A stretch of DNA of 64,000 bases, from the NCBI GenBank assembly GCA_958295685.1, contig OY282365.1, positions 2,356,001 through 2,420,000 of the forward strand. Reading direction: 5' to 3'. Shown piece by piece: positions 43,814 to 51,493 of the stretch. The position numbers were made by a program, and so were the translations under genes. Under the pieces are notes generated by a model. That model did not search any database, had not been told where the DNA came from, and was given only the letters and a program-made list of their open reading frames with translations. Every line of letters begins with the position of its first letter. The first letter of the stretch is position 1. The DNA is from an uncultured Dehalococcoidia bacterium (GTDB taxonomy: Bacteria > Chloroflexota > Dehalococcoidia > Lucifugimonadales > CATQGZ01).

Positions 43814-43842
43814 AATATAGCAATTTGTGAAAGTTGTGTCAA
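43814..43842 (-). promoter_or_regulatory. Near-consensus sigma-70 promoter for gltBD
   Basis: Minus strand -35 TTGACA (43837-43842, perfect), 17-base spacer, -10 TATATT (43814-43819, one mismatch). It is the strongest promoter match noticed in the window. The 364-base gap also holds a ~180-base transcribed leader ahead of gltB with a small GGGC-CGCAA-GCCC hairpin; I could not match it to a known glutamine riboswitch. Confidence 0.75.
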
Positions 43843-43993
43843 ACGAACCATACCAAAGGTAACAGTCTCTCGCTGCCCCGTTTGGAGCGAGTCTCCCCGC
43901 TGATCTTCCGACTCACCACCAAATGCCTCAACCTCCGTCTCAGCCCCGTTGAGACCCATGTATCAGTTGTACGCGGCAGTCCCACATCGCCCG

Positions 43994-46219
43994 TCAGCCG
44001 GTCGTAGCGTCGGGGTCGGCTACCAGAGGCGGTATTCGGGCTGCCCTTCCCGCTACCAGGACGGTTGCCGCCATGCCAATCGCCAGCACGAAGACCAGTA
44101 TCGCTATTGCCTGCGGGTTTACCTGGGGCGCAGGAACGCCGAACGCCGTGTTGTAGGAGGCGGCCAGGATCATGCCGGAGGCGACCGCGAGGCCGAATGC
44201 GAGCATCAATGGAATCGCAAACAGCAGCGCGAGGTCGACGGCCAGCAGCATCCGCGTCGCGCCCTGAGCGCGCAGCATCCTGAACTCCGCCTGGCGTTGG
44301 CGGAAGAGCAGCATGACCGCGTAGAGCAGCGCGACGGCCGCCATTCCGGCGGCGGTGATGGCCATCACGAACATGTAGGGGAAGTAGATCAAGGAAAGTT
44401 CATCGAGTCCGGTCGTAAGGGCGCCCCGGGTGATGGGATACGACTCTTCAGGCCGGTTCCGAAAACCTTCCATTACCCGGCGCAGAGACCCCGCGGAGCC
44501 GTCCGTGGTGACGAGAAGGAGCGTGTGATGCGGGATGGGGGGCTGGTCCACCATTAGCACAGCTCCCCTCCTCGTGTATGCAATCCATGAAGCGTCGACC
44601 CGCCCCCCAACCGGATAGGTGCCTGGAATTGATTCGTCTGTGTAATCTAACGAACTCGACAGAATTACATACCCAGGCGGGCCTCGAACATCAGGCGCGG
44701 CCAAGGTTACCGTATCCACGCCGGGGAGCCCTTGCCCCAAGTAGATGCTCCCCGTGGTGCATGGGGCGTCGAGCTTCACTGAGCCACGCGCATCGTCGCA
44801 GGTCATCGTGTATACCCATCCAAGTTCTTGATCCGAGTCGGCACTGATCTTTCCCACCGCCACGACCCGGGTTACACCATCTATATCAGACATCGCACGG
44901 ACGATCGGTTCGTACGAATCGAGGTTCGGGAGACGGGCTAGAACATCGAAAGTCCCTATTGGGGATGGGAGGTTCTTTAAGTTCGAGTTCACAAGAAACA
45001 CAATAAAGAGAACAGCGATCGCAGTGGCGGATACGCCCAGAACGGCTACGGACCCTGAATGCAGCATCCTCGATCCTGATATCTGAGCCCGTGTCCGATC
45101 GACGAATACACTGCCCGCAAGAGTGACTGCTATCCGGGTCAATCCCTCAAGGCCCACCACGCTCAAGAGTATCCCGGCGGGCATCAGCCAGTCCGCCTCG
45201 GGGGAGGCGAATACGGCAGCAGGACCCACTATCGCACCGACCGCCATTAGGCAAGATAGGCGAGAGACACGTCGTCTTCTCCGGTCTCTCCGCAGCGTCC
45301 CGAGGGGGTCACTGCTGGCATGGTGGACCATTCGAGCGACACTCAAGAAGCCCACGGCGACTGTGACCAGCGGCAAGGCAATTGCCAGCGCGGCAGGAAG
45401 GACCAGATCGCTGGCCCAATACGAGGTCCCAGCAAGGCTGAACGATCCCAAAGAGGACATGACAACCGAGTAGGCGATTGAACCAACCAATGCGCCTGCC
45501 AGCATGGGAATCGCCATATCGGCTGCTATTGCCACGGCCAACTGCCGGGGCAGCGTGCCCAGAACCCTCAGTAGTCCGTAGCGCCGCGACCTGGCGTTAA
45601 GGTGCACAGCCGCTCCGGCTCTGGCTAGAGCCACCGACGGGAGCACGAGTATGATGAGCCCGATAATCACGAACCCCGTTTCAGGCGCCCAACTCCTACC
45701 CGCCCGAATCGGATGGAACCTCTGTGCAGTTCCAGGTGGAACCGCATCGGTGAACTCCACGACCACCATCTCGCGCGGGTGGGCCAGCGCCGCATCGGGA
45801 AGCTCTCGTACAGGCCCTTCGCCCAGCCAGCCAGCCAACTCACCCGTCCAATCGTCCCTGAGCTGAACGAGTACCGCCGGGGAGGCCAGAACGGTACCGC
45901 TCGGTTCGACCTCTGGAATACCGGGAAGACCTAGCCGCTGACCCTCCTCTCCCCAGAAGACCGTGACTACCAGAGGCCCGTAGCCGGTGGCGGCCACCTC
46001 AGACGAACGCAGCGGCCCCTCAACCGACTGGCTCCTCGGCGGTAGGCCGGGAGGGCCGTCACGTACTGTAGCGGCGGCGTGTCGGGCGAGCACTCCGGAA
46101 CGGAATCCCATCGCCAGCGAGAGTCCCACACACACGATAAGACCTACAGCTATCAGTGGAATCCAGACGGAGAGAGCCCGCCACGAGCGGGGCCAGATGA
46201 ATTGGAAGAACAGCCTCAT
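43994..46219 (-). CDS. ABC transporter permease, FtsX/MacB-type, ten membrane segments
   Basis: 741 residues with about ten hydrophobic helices: one at 13-36, five in the middle block (about 170-390), one near 420 and three at the C-terminus. Large extracytoplasmic loops separate helix 1 from 2 and helix 7 from 8, the duplicated FtsX layout of LolCE- or BceB-like exporters acting on lipoproteins, peptides or drugs. ATG at 46219 overlaps the ATPase stop (ATGA), so both are translated together; an upstream in-frame start would lie inside the ATPase gene. Substrate unknown. Confidence 0.87.
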   Translation of the reverse strand: MRLFFQFIWPRSWRALSVWIPLIAVGLIVCVGLSLAMGFRSGVLARHAAATVRDGPPGLPPRSQSVEGPLRSSEVAATGYGPLVVTVFWGEEGQRLGLPGIPEVEPSGTVLASPAVLVQLRDDWTGELAGWLGEGPVRELPDAALAHPREMVVVEFTDAVPPGTAQRFHPIRAGRSWAPETGFVIIGLIILVLPSVALARAGAAVHLNARSRRYGLLRVLGTLPRQLAVAIAADMAIPMLAGALVGSIAYSVVMSSLGSFSLAGTSYWASDLVLPAALAIALPLVTVAVGFLSVARMVHHASSDPLGTLRRDRRRRRVSRLSCLMAVGAIVGPAAVFASPEADWLMPAGILLSVVGLEGLTRIAVTLAGSVFVDRTRAQISGSRMLHSGSVAVLGVSATAIAVLFIVFLVNSNLKNLPSPIGTFDVLARLPNLDSYEPIVRAMSDIDGVTRVVAVGKISADSDQELGWVYTMTCDDARGSVKLDAPCTTGSIYLGQGLPGVDTVTLAAPDVRGPPGYVILSSSLDYTDESIPGTYPVGGRVDASWIAYTRRGAVLMVDQPPIPHHTLLLVTTDGSAGSLRRVMEGFRNRPEESYPITRGALTTGLDELSLIYFPYMFVMAITAAGMAAVALLYAVMLLFRQRQAEFRMLRAQGATRMLLAVDLALLFAIPLMLAFGLAVASGMILAASYNTAFGVPAPQVNPQAIAILVFVLAIGMAATVLVAGRAARIPPLVADPDATTG

Positions 46220-46911
46220 GCCGCACGCTCCTCTATCAGTTTCCCCTCGTCCAACCGGAGCACACGGTCGCACTTGACCCACACCGAGGGGTCGTGGGTA
46301 ACGATCAACACACCAGCGCCGAACTCCGCGGCGACTCTTAGCAGCTCGCTGACTACAAGCTCGGAGTTGCTCTCGTCCAGCGCGCCGGTCGGCTCGTCGC
46401 AGAAGATGATACTGGGGTCCATCACCAGGGCTCGGGCTATCGACGCACGCTGCAACTCGCCGCCCGAGAGCGTCGACGGGAAGTCCTCCGCCAACGGGCT
46501 GAGGCCGAACCGGTCAAGCAACTGGCGGGCACGCTCCCGAGCATCGCGCGGCTTGTCTCCCGACACGACGAGCGGAACGGCGACGTTCGCCGCGACCGTG
46601 AGGTCGTCCAGGAACGCGGGGAACTGGAAGACGAACCCGCAGGTCGATCTGCGGACCAGCGTGATTTCGGGTTCGCGCAGGCTCCATACGTCGGCGTGGC
46701 CGCCCCACGCGACCGTGCCGCCCTCCGGCTGGCGGAGGCCAGCCAGGGCGTAGAGCAGCGTCGACTTCCCCGAACCGCTCATGCCTACTACGGCGAGCAC
46801 CTCCCCACAGTCAAGCGTTAGGTCGACCCCGTCCAGAACACTCCGCTCGCCGAAGCTCTGCGCTAGTTCCCGCCCCGTAAGGGCGGGGCTTGCTGTCGAT
46901 GCCCGGTTCAT
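46216..46911 (-). CDS. ABC transporter ATP-binding protein (LolD/MacB type)
   Basis: 231 residues. Walker A GMSGSGKST (43-51), Q-loop VFQFPAFLDDLTV, signature LSGGELQRASIARAL, Walker B SIIFCDEPTGALD and H-loop IVTHDP are all intact. Partner of the downstream permease. GAAAGGAG lies 8 bases before the ATG at 46911; in-frame ATGs further upstream have no such site. A decayed near-duplicate of this gene lies at 47826-48437. Confidence 0.9.
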   Translation of the reverse strand: MNRASTASPALTGRELAQSFGERSVLDGVDLTLDCGEVLAVVGMSGSGKSTLLYALAGLRQPEGGTVAWGGHADVWSLREPEITLVRRSTCGFVFQFPAFLDDLTVAANVAVPLVVSGDKPRDARERARQLLDRFGLSPLAEDFPSTLSGGELQRASIARALVMDPSIIFCDEPTGALDESNSELVVSELLRVAAEFGAGVLIVTHDPSVWVKCDRVLRLDEGKLIEERAA

Positions 46912-46961
46912 TTCAGTTCGCTCCTTTCTCATGTCCCGGAAACTACGCAACCGTAATCAAG

Positions 46962-47060
46962 CCTCATCCGGGCGGAGGTAATCGTGATCCCAAGGCGGAA
47001 AGAACCTGTCTTCGAGACCGAGGTGGAAGACGCAATCATGGTGAGCTTCGCGCCGCCGCA
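46962..47060 (-). pseudogene. Duplicated C-terminal fragment of the neighbouring lipoprotein gene
   Basis: Read on the minus strand, this stretch encodes HHDCVFHLGLEDRFFPPWDH and then a TGA stop. This closely resembles the C-terminal LDCVFDLGLEDRYIAPQDQ of the lipoprotein encoded just upstream (47086-47499). No start codon or N-terminal part is present. It lies between that lipoprotein gene and the intact ABC ATPase gene, and looks like the scar of a tandem duplication. The rest of the 174-base gap shows nothing else apart from the ATPase ribosome-binding site. Confidence 0.6.
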
Positions 47061-47085
47061 AGCGCGCCTGCGCCGCTGCCGTAGT

Positions 47086-47499
47086 TCAAGAGTCATTGGC
47101 ATTGCGAAGGGCCTGCTGGTCCTGCGGCGCTATGTACCTGTCTTCAAGACCAAGATCGAAGACGCAATCGAGCCCTGCGCGGTCCACTTCGGGCGGAAAA
47201 TTCGGCACTGCCTCCCCAGGGGTCGGCGTCAAGATGTGCGGCCCATAATCGGAAGCGTCCGACATCTCGGGGAATTCATCGAACCCCGTTCTGGCGGTGA
47301 TGCACTCACGCACCCGAATCGTCTGTTCGCGTGTGGGGAAGTTCTCTATAAGGTACTTCACGCTCGCCTCTTTTTCGGCCTTATGCTGGGCCTCGAGGAC
47401 GGCATCATGCTCGTGTGTGGGATGCGTTTGCGTAGAGCAACCTGCCAGGATGGCCAGGCACACTACGGCGGTGAAAAGTATGGTTCTTGTTTCTTTCAT
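47086..47499 (-). CDS. Small lipoprotein of unknown function
   Basis: 137 residues. A signal peptide with lipobox LAGC places the lipidated cysteine at position 21 (ILFTAVVCLAILAGC). The mature part is mostly polar and has no domain I recognise; it contains two further cysteines (RVRECITAR and LDCVFDLG) that could form a disulfide. GAAAGGATG provides a ribosome site before the ATG. It is encoded just upstream of the ABC ATPase-permease pair and downstream of the pseudogene copy of that ATPase, so it may be a partner or substrate of the exporter. Confidence 0.7.
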   Translation of the reverse strand: MKETRTILFTAVVCLAILAGCSTQTHPTHEHDAVLEAQHKAEKEASVKYLIENFPTREQTIRVRECITARTGFDEFPEMSDASDYGPHILTPTPGEAVPNFPPEVDRAGLDCVFDLGLEDRYIAPQDQQALRNANDS

Positions 47500-47524
47500 G
47501 ATGACATCCTTTCAAACTTTGCCT

Positions 47525-47562
47525 ACTGGTGGGGCCCCGACGACGCCGGATGCCCCACCAGT
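47525..47562. other. Long perfect inverted repeat upstream of the lipoprotein gene
   Basis: ACTGGTGGGGC and GCCCCACCAGT form a perfect 11-bp stem with a 16-base loop, 25 bases before the lipoprotein start. It could terminate transcription from upstream or fold in the 5' leader. No T-tract is obvious. Confidence 0.5.
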
Positions 47563-47794
47563 TGCTCTCTTGCCCCTGCCCGGCGGGATGGGGAGCGGTC
47601 CCAGGCATCTACCCCATCCTCAGCCCGCAGGGGCCTCGACAGATGCACCGCATAGCGCGGGGGCGCCCCTGGATATAGATCAGCAGCCTAACCATTTGGC
47701 ACCCCCCGTGACTTGTGTTACTACCCATCATAGGCGAGCCATGTGAAATGGCCGTGAAAAGCACCCCCTTTTCCGTGAAAGAACCTGTGAAAAT

Positions 47795-47814
47795 CTGTGA
47801 CAGTTCTGTCACAG
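47795..47814. promoter_or_regulatory. Palindrome CTGTGACAG-TT-CTGTCACAG
   Basis: Perfect 9-bp inverted repeat with a 2-base centre, in the gap between the ATPase pseudogene and the lipoprotein gene. Its symmetry suggests a dimeric regulator site. Several GTGAAA units lie next to it (47743-47794). Confidence 0.45.
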
Positions 47815-47825
47815 ACCTTGGAACC

Positions 47826-48437
47826 CCTGGTCCAACCGGAGCACACGGTCGCACGCGGCCCACACCGATGGATCATGGGTGACGATCAAACCGCCAACAC
47901 CGAACTCTTCGGCAATTCTCCGCAGCTCACCGACTACAGGCTCGGAGTTGCTCTCGTCCAGCGCGCCGGTCGGCTCGTCGCAGAAGACGATGCTGGTTCC
48001 ATCACCAGGGCTCGGGCTATTGACGCGCGTTGCAACTCTCCACCTGAGAGCGTCGACGGGTACTCCTTCGCAAGAGGGCCGAGGCCGAACCGGTCAAGCA
48101 ACTCACGCGACCGCTTCCGAGCGTCGCACGGCTTGTCTCCCGACACGACAAGCGGAACGGTGACGTTGGCGGTAACCGTGAGGTCGTCCAAGAACGCGGG
48201 GAACTGGAAGACGAACCCGCACGTCGCTCGGCGAGTCAGCGTGATACACGGCTCACCGAGGCGCCATATGGGCAGCGGCGCGCCACGCAACCGTGCCACC
48301 CTCCGGTTGCCGCAGCCCGGGGCGTAGAGCAGAGTGATTTCCTAGAGCCGCTCACTCCCACGACGTCAAGTTCCGGATCGGCCCCAGCCGGAACACCCCG
48401 CTTCGCTAAAGCCCTGTTAGGACGGGCTGCGCGTCGA
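47826..48437 (-). pseudogene. Decayed duplicate of the ABC ATP-binding protein gene
   Basis: The minus-strand sequence follows the intact ATPase gene (46216-46911) along nearly its whole length, including CGFVFQFPAFLDDLTVTANV and LSGGELQRASIARALVM, but is broken. The Walker A reads GVSGSRKSL instead of GMSGSGKST, frames shift near 48300 and again after the signature around 47995 (a base pair is lost in the Walker B region), and the original start is gone. No permease remnant follows. With the lipoprotein and its fragment it indicates a local duplication followed by decay. Confidence 0.85.
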
Positions 48438-48441
48438 CAGT

Positions 48442-49803
48442 CTAGTAGTCCACGCAGTGCTGCCTGCCGAAGCCGTAGTGATCCAAGACGTGCTCGACGC
48501 CGTATCTGCCCGGCACGGCGGGCTGCTCGCCGTACCACTTCTCGGGGGCTCCCGCGGCGCTTCCGAGGACGCGCTCGACGGCGGGGAACGGTCCGGCCGC
48601 GCCCGTCCCGGCGCTCACGACGGCCTTCATCTCTTCGGGATGGTACAGGAAGGGCGGGACGTTGCCGTCCTCGTTGTCCTCCTCCTCGCTGACCCAGACG
48701 GTACTGACGCCGACGCGCTCTATGGCCTGCACGGTGCGCGCCGAGGAGACGAACTGGAGGCCGCGCACCTCGTTAGTGACGATGGCGCCGGATGCGCCGA
48801 GCTGCTTTGCGGCCTCCGCGGCGCGGTTCCCCACGAACTGCATCTCCTCCTCGCTGTACCACGGCTCGCGGAGAATGATGCAGCTGAGGAAGTTGAGGCT
48901 CTTTCCGTGCCGCCGGCTCAGCCCCATCACGATCGGGTTGTTGCTCATGGCCCATGAGCCATGTCCACGGCCTCCGCCGGTGATGGCGCCGTCCATCACC
49001 TCGGTGGGCCAGAGGAGCCACGGCGCGGAGAGGCGGGTGTGCCCATAGACGCCTGAGCCGTGTATGGACTGGGGGCCGTGCGAGCCCTCGGGGCTCGACA
49101 ACATCCAGACGAACACCATGCCCGGCAGTGACGGGTCTTTCACTCCGACGTCGAACACCTCCATATCGGGCGGCTCCAGGCTGCGGACCGTTTCGGCGAG
49201 CGTGTCCTGCATCTTCAGCCCGACGGCGTTGCTGACGTCCGCCTTGTTCTGTATGTCCAGCCCCTCCGCCAGTTTGAGGCTGAGGCAGACGTTCACGGTC
49301 GAAGCGAAGGGAAGGACCGCGCCCGGCCCGGACATGTCGATGAAGTGGTGGTTGCTCCAGGTCTGCCGTCTGTCCTCTCTGGGCATCTCGACCAGGCCGT
49401 GCGTCTCGAACCACTTCGGGGCCTTCGGGGCACTCAGGTAGCCCGCGGGGGCGTTGCTTCCCCATCGGTCGTATGCGCCGTCGTAGGACACGACCAGGGT
49501 CATACCGCCCATGCGGTGCGTCCGGCCCTGTCCGACCGTGTCCACGGGTCGGCCTGCCCGGCCCGGGTAGACCGTCCCCTGCCCGCTCACCTTGACGCGG
49601 GGTTCGAGTATGTCGAAGTGGTTGATTATGCGGACCGACTCGCCCGGCCTGGCTATGTCCATGCTTGCGCCGCGGACGTTTGGCTCGGCCAGCACGGGAG
49701 CCAGCAGCATGTCCGCGTCCAGTTCCAGGATGCCGTCCTTCCAGGCGTTCCGCGAGCCGAAGACGACGTCGGTCACGGGGAAGTTGCCGAGCTCAAGACG
49801 CAT
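48442..49803 (-). CDS. GrdE/GrdG-type subunit of glycine/sarcosine/betaine reductase component B
   Basis: 453 residues. The N-terminal half matches the GrdE family: PGESVRIINHFDILEPRVKV, VDTVGQGRTHRMGG, IDMSGPGAVLPFASTVNVCL. The C-terminal half shows PTEVMDGAITG, NNPIVMGLSRRHGKSLNF and later ELGASGAIV-like segments. In known GrdE proteins an Asn-Cys site just after the DGAI segment is cleaved to give alpha and pyruvoyl-beta chains. Here that stretch reads GGGRGHGSWAM with no cysteine, so processing may be absent or use Ser. The ATG overlaps the end of the selenoprotein gene by 11 bases, so the two are coupled. Substrate unknown. Confidence 0.85.
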   Translation of the reverse strand: MRLELGNFPVTDVVFGSRNAWKDGILELDADMLLAPVLAEPNVRGASMDIARPGESVRIINHFDILEPRVKVSGQGTVYPGRAGRPVDTVGQGRTHRMGGMTLVVSYDGAYDRWGSNAPAGYLSAPKAPKWFETHGLVEMPREDRRQTWSNHHFIDMSGPGAVLPFASTVNVCLSLKLAEGLDIQNKADVSNAVGLKMQDTLAETVRSLEPPDMEVFDVGVKDPSLPGMVFVWMLSSPEGSHGPQSIHGSGVYGHTRLSAPWLLWPTEVMDGAITGGGRGHGSWAMSNNPIVMGLSRRHGKSLNFLSCIILREPWYSEEEMQFVGNRAAEAAKQLGASGAIVTNEVRGLQFVSSARTVQAIERVGVSTVWVSEEEDNEDGNVPPFLYHPEEMKAVVSAGTGAAGPFPAVERVLGSAAGAPEKWYGEQPAVPGRYGVEHVLDHYGFGRQHCVDY

Positions 49804-51142
49804 GGACAGGCTCCTTCTCCGGCTCCTCGGCCGGCTTGAACAGGGTCGGCCTGTCGACGGGCGTGCGGAGCGCTTGGAGCGCGGCCTCGGTTATCCTCAT
49901 CATCAGCGCACGGTCCCTGTCCTTGCTCAGAATCGGGTCGCCGCATACGTGCTGGAGGCTGACCCCCTCGACGACCCTGTGCGCCCCGACCGAGATCGGC
50001 ACCATGGGTATCGCGCTTATCAGGGCGACCGGGATACCGACCTTCGCCAATTCCTTGCTGATCGTTGCTCCGCAACGATTGCAGCTTCCTCAGGTCGCAA
50101 CGAGCAGGACCGCCTCCACTCCGGCCTCGGTCAGCTCCTCCGCGACCTCCTCTCCGATGCGCGCGGCCGCCTTCACGGCCATGCCGTTTCCCGCCGTCGA
50201 GAAGAAGTAGGGGTACACGCCCCCGATGGCTCCCCTGGCCTCCAGCTCTCGGATGGAGGCCAGAGGCATCAGGTAGTTGGTGTCGGTCTCGTTGGGGACA
50301 TTCCCCTGGGTGGTGTGGATCGTCTCCCACTCCGTAATAGTGAACTCTCGGAGTTCCGAGATGTCATAGCGGCCCGCGAACTCGGTGGTGCGGCCCTGCT
50401 CCAGGTGGTCGGGGTTGCCCATGGGGACCAGCCCGCCGGTGCTGACGAGGGCGAGGGTAACGCCGGAGAGGTCGGCGATGGCGTCGGGCGCGGGGAGCGA
50501 GTCGTAGTCGCGCGGGTAGACCTCGGAGACGAAGGGCTTCCCCGCCACCCGCGCCTCCAGCATGTCTATCGCCGCCTCTGCGCCGGTCACGTCCCTGACG
50601 GCCGGCCTTCGGAAGCCGCGCGGTATGTAGTCGTCCTCCATCGCTGGGCCGAGCTCCCGACCGCTTGCAACCTTCAGGCCGAGCCTGGCCATCCTCTCGA
50701 CGATTGACCTCATCTGCGTGACGTCGATGCCTGTGGGGACGGCGAGTACGTCCCTGCGGCGTGTGAGGATGCCCGGGTTCTCCGGGTGCATGGACGTGAC
50801 GGCCGGTATGCCCCGCGACTGGGCTTCGATGCATACGGCGGCGCAGGCGAGGCCGTACCTTCCCGCGTCGAAGGCCGGCCCGGCGGCCACCAGGCCGGGC
50901 TCGAAGCGCGAGATGGCCTCCCCGACGGCCTTCACCGCCTCGTCCTCGCGCTCGACCATGTAGTTGTCGCCGCCGATCACCGTGGCGACGACCGTTCCGG
51001 AGTCGCCCAGCGCAAGCTGTAGGGCACGCCCGGGCCCAACGGGGCCCTCGCGGACCTCCACGCCCATGTTGGCGTACTCCTCTCCGCCTATGCCCCCGAA
51101 GAACTGGTTGACGAAATGCAGCACCCGTACCGGATTAGCCAT
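49793..51142 (-). CDS. GrdB/GrdF-type selenoprotein of component B, with in-frame UGA as selenocysteine
   Basis: 449 residues when the TGA at 50090-50092 is read as selenocysteine (residue 351). Upstream of TGA the protein shows VLHFVNQFFGGIGGEEYAN, TSMHPENPG, ALVSTGGLVPMGNPDH and VEAVLLVAT. Downstream the same frame continues GSCNRCGATISKELAKVGIP, ISAIPMVPISVGAHR and on for 98 codons, giving the UxxCxxC active site and normal GrdB length. A bSECIS hairpin follows the UGA. Known GrdB-type subunits bind glycine, sarcosine or betaine and pass a carboxymethyl group to selenoprotein GrdA; no grdA is seen here. Standard gene callers would wrongly split this gene in two. Confidence 0.92.
50057..50085 (-). 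promoter_or_regulatory. bSECIS element just downstream of the UGA selenocysteine codon
   Basis: Four bases after the UGA, GCUG pairs with CAGC, then a two-base CA bulge, then a perfect 8-bp stem AUCGUUGC/GCAACGAU closed by a GGA loop. The loop begins 18 bases after the UGA, within the distance SelB uses in bacteria, and contains a G as required in known bSECIS loops. It lies inside the coding sequence, as all bacterial SECIS elements do. Confidence 0.88.
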
Positions 51143-51234
51143 GTCTCACCTCCTGTCGGCGACAAGCCGAGTCTTCGCCGCGCCTACCGTATCCCTGATA
51201 GTATGCCGCAACGCCGCGGGTGTCAAAGAAACGG

Positions 51235-51330
51235 GAGATTTTCGCCGAAAACTGTCCCAAACTGTTCCATTTGTCCCATCTCATAGCTGGAGGCGCCGAT
51301 TCGGTACGCTTGTGAAACGCACGTGGACGG
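51235..51330 (+). repeat. Degenerate copy C of the interspersed divergent-promoter repeat
   Basis: GAGATTTTCGCCGAAAA and CATAGCTGGAGGCGCCGATT resemble the left part of copies A and B, with short ~10-base units (ACTGTCCCAA, ACTGTTCCAT, TTGTCCCAT) between. It lies in the 351-base divergent gap between grdB-type and grdC-type genes. No clear promoter was picked in the remainder. Confidence 0.45.
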
Positions 51331-51493
51331 AATCGGAGCGCCTCCGGCTCTGGGTATGAGGGGTCTCGCCAATGGGTGACTGCCGGCATTATACAGACGA
51401 CAGTTCGCCTATTCAAAGGCCGCAGCTGCCCCTCGATTGACAGCCCGCACTCATGATGTACCCTATCGGCCTGACGATTCGAGGGAGGAAGGC

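Noticed and set aside
47934..48299. Intact small ABC ATP-binding protein
   Set aside because: It lacks Walker A and Walker B in one frame and matches only the middle of the neighbouring intact gene; treated as a pseudogene.
50090..50092. TGA taken as a true stop of the GrdB-type gene
   Set aside because: The same frame continues with the family's conserved UxxCxxC region and C-terminus, and a strong hairpin follows, so Sec insertion is much more likely.
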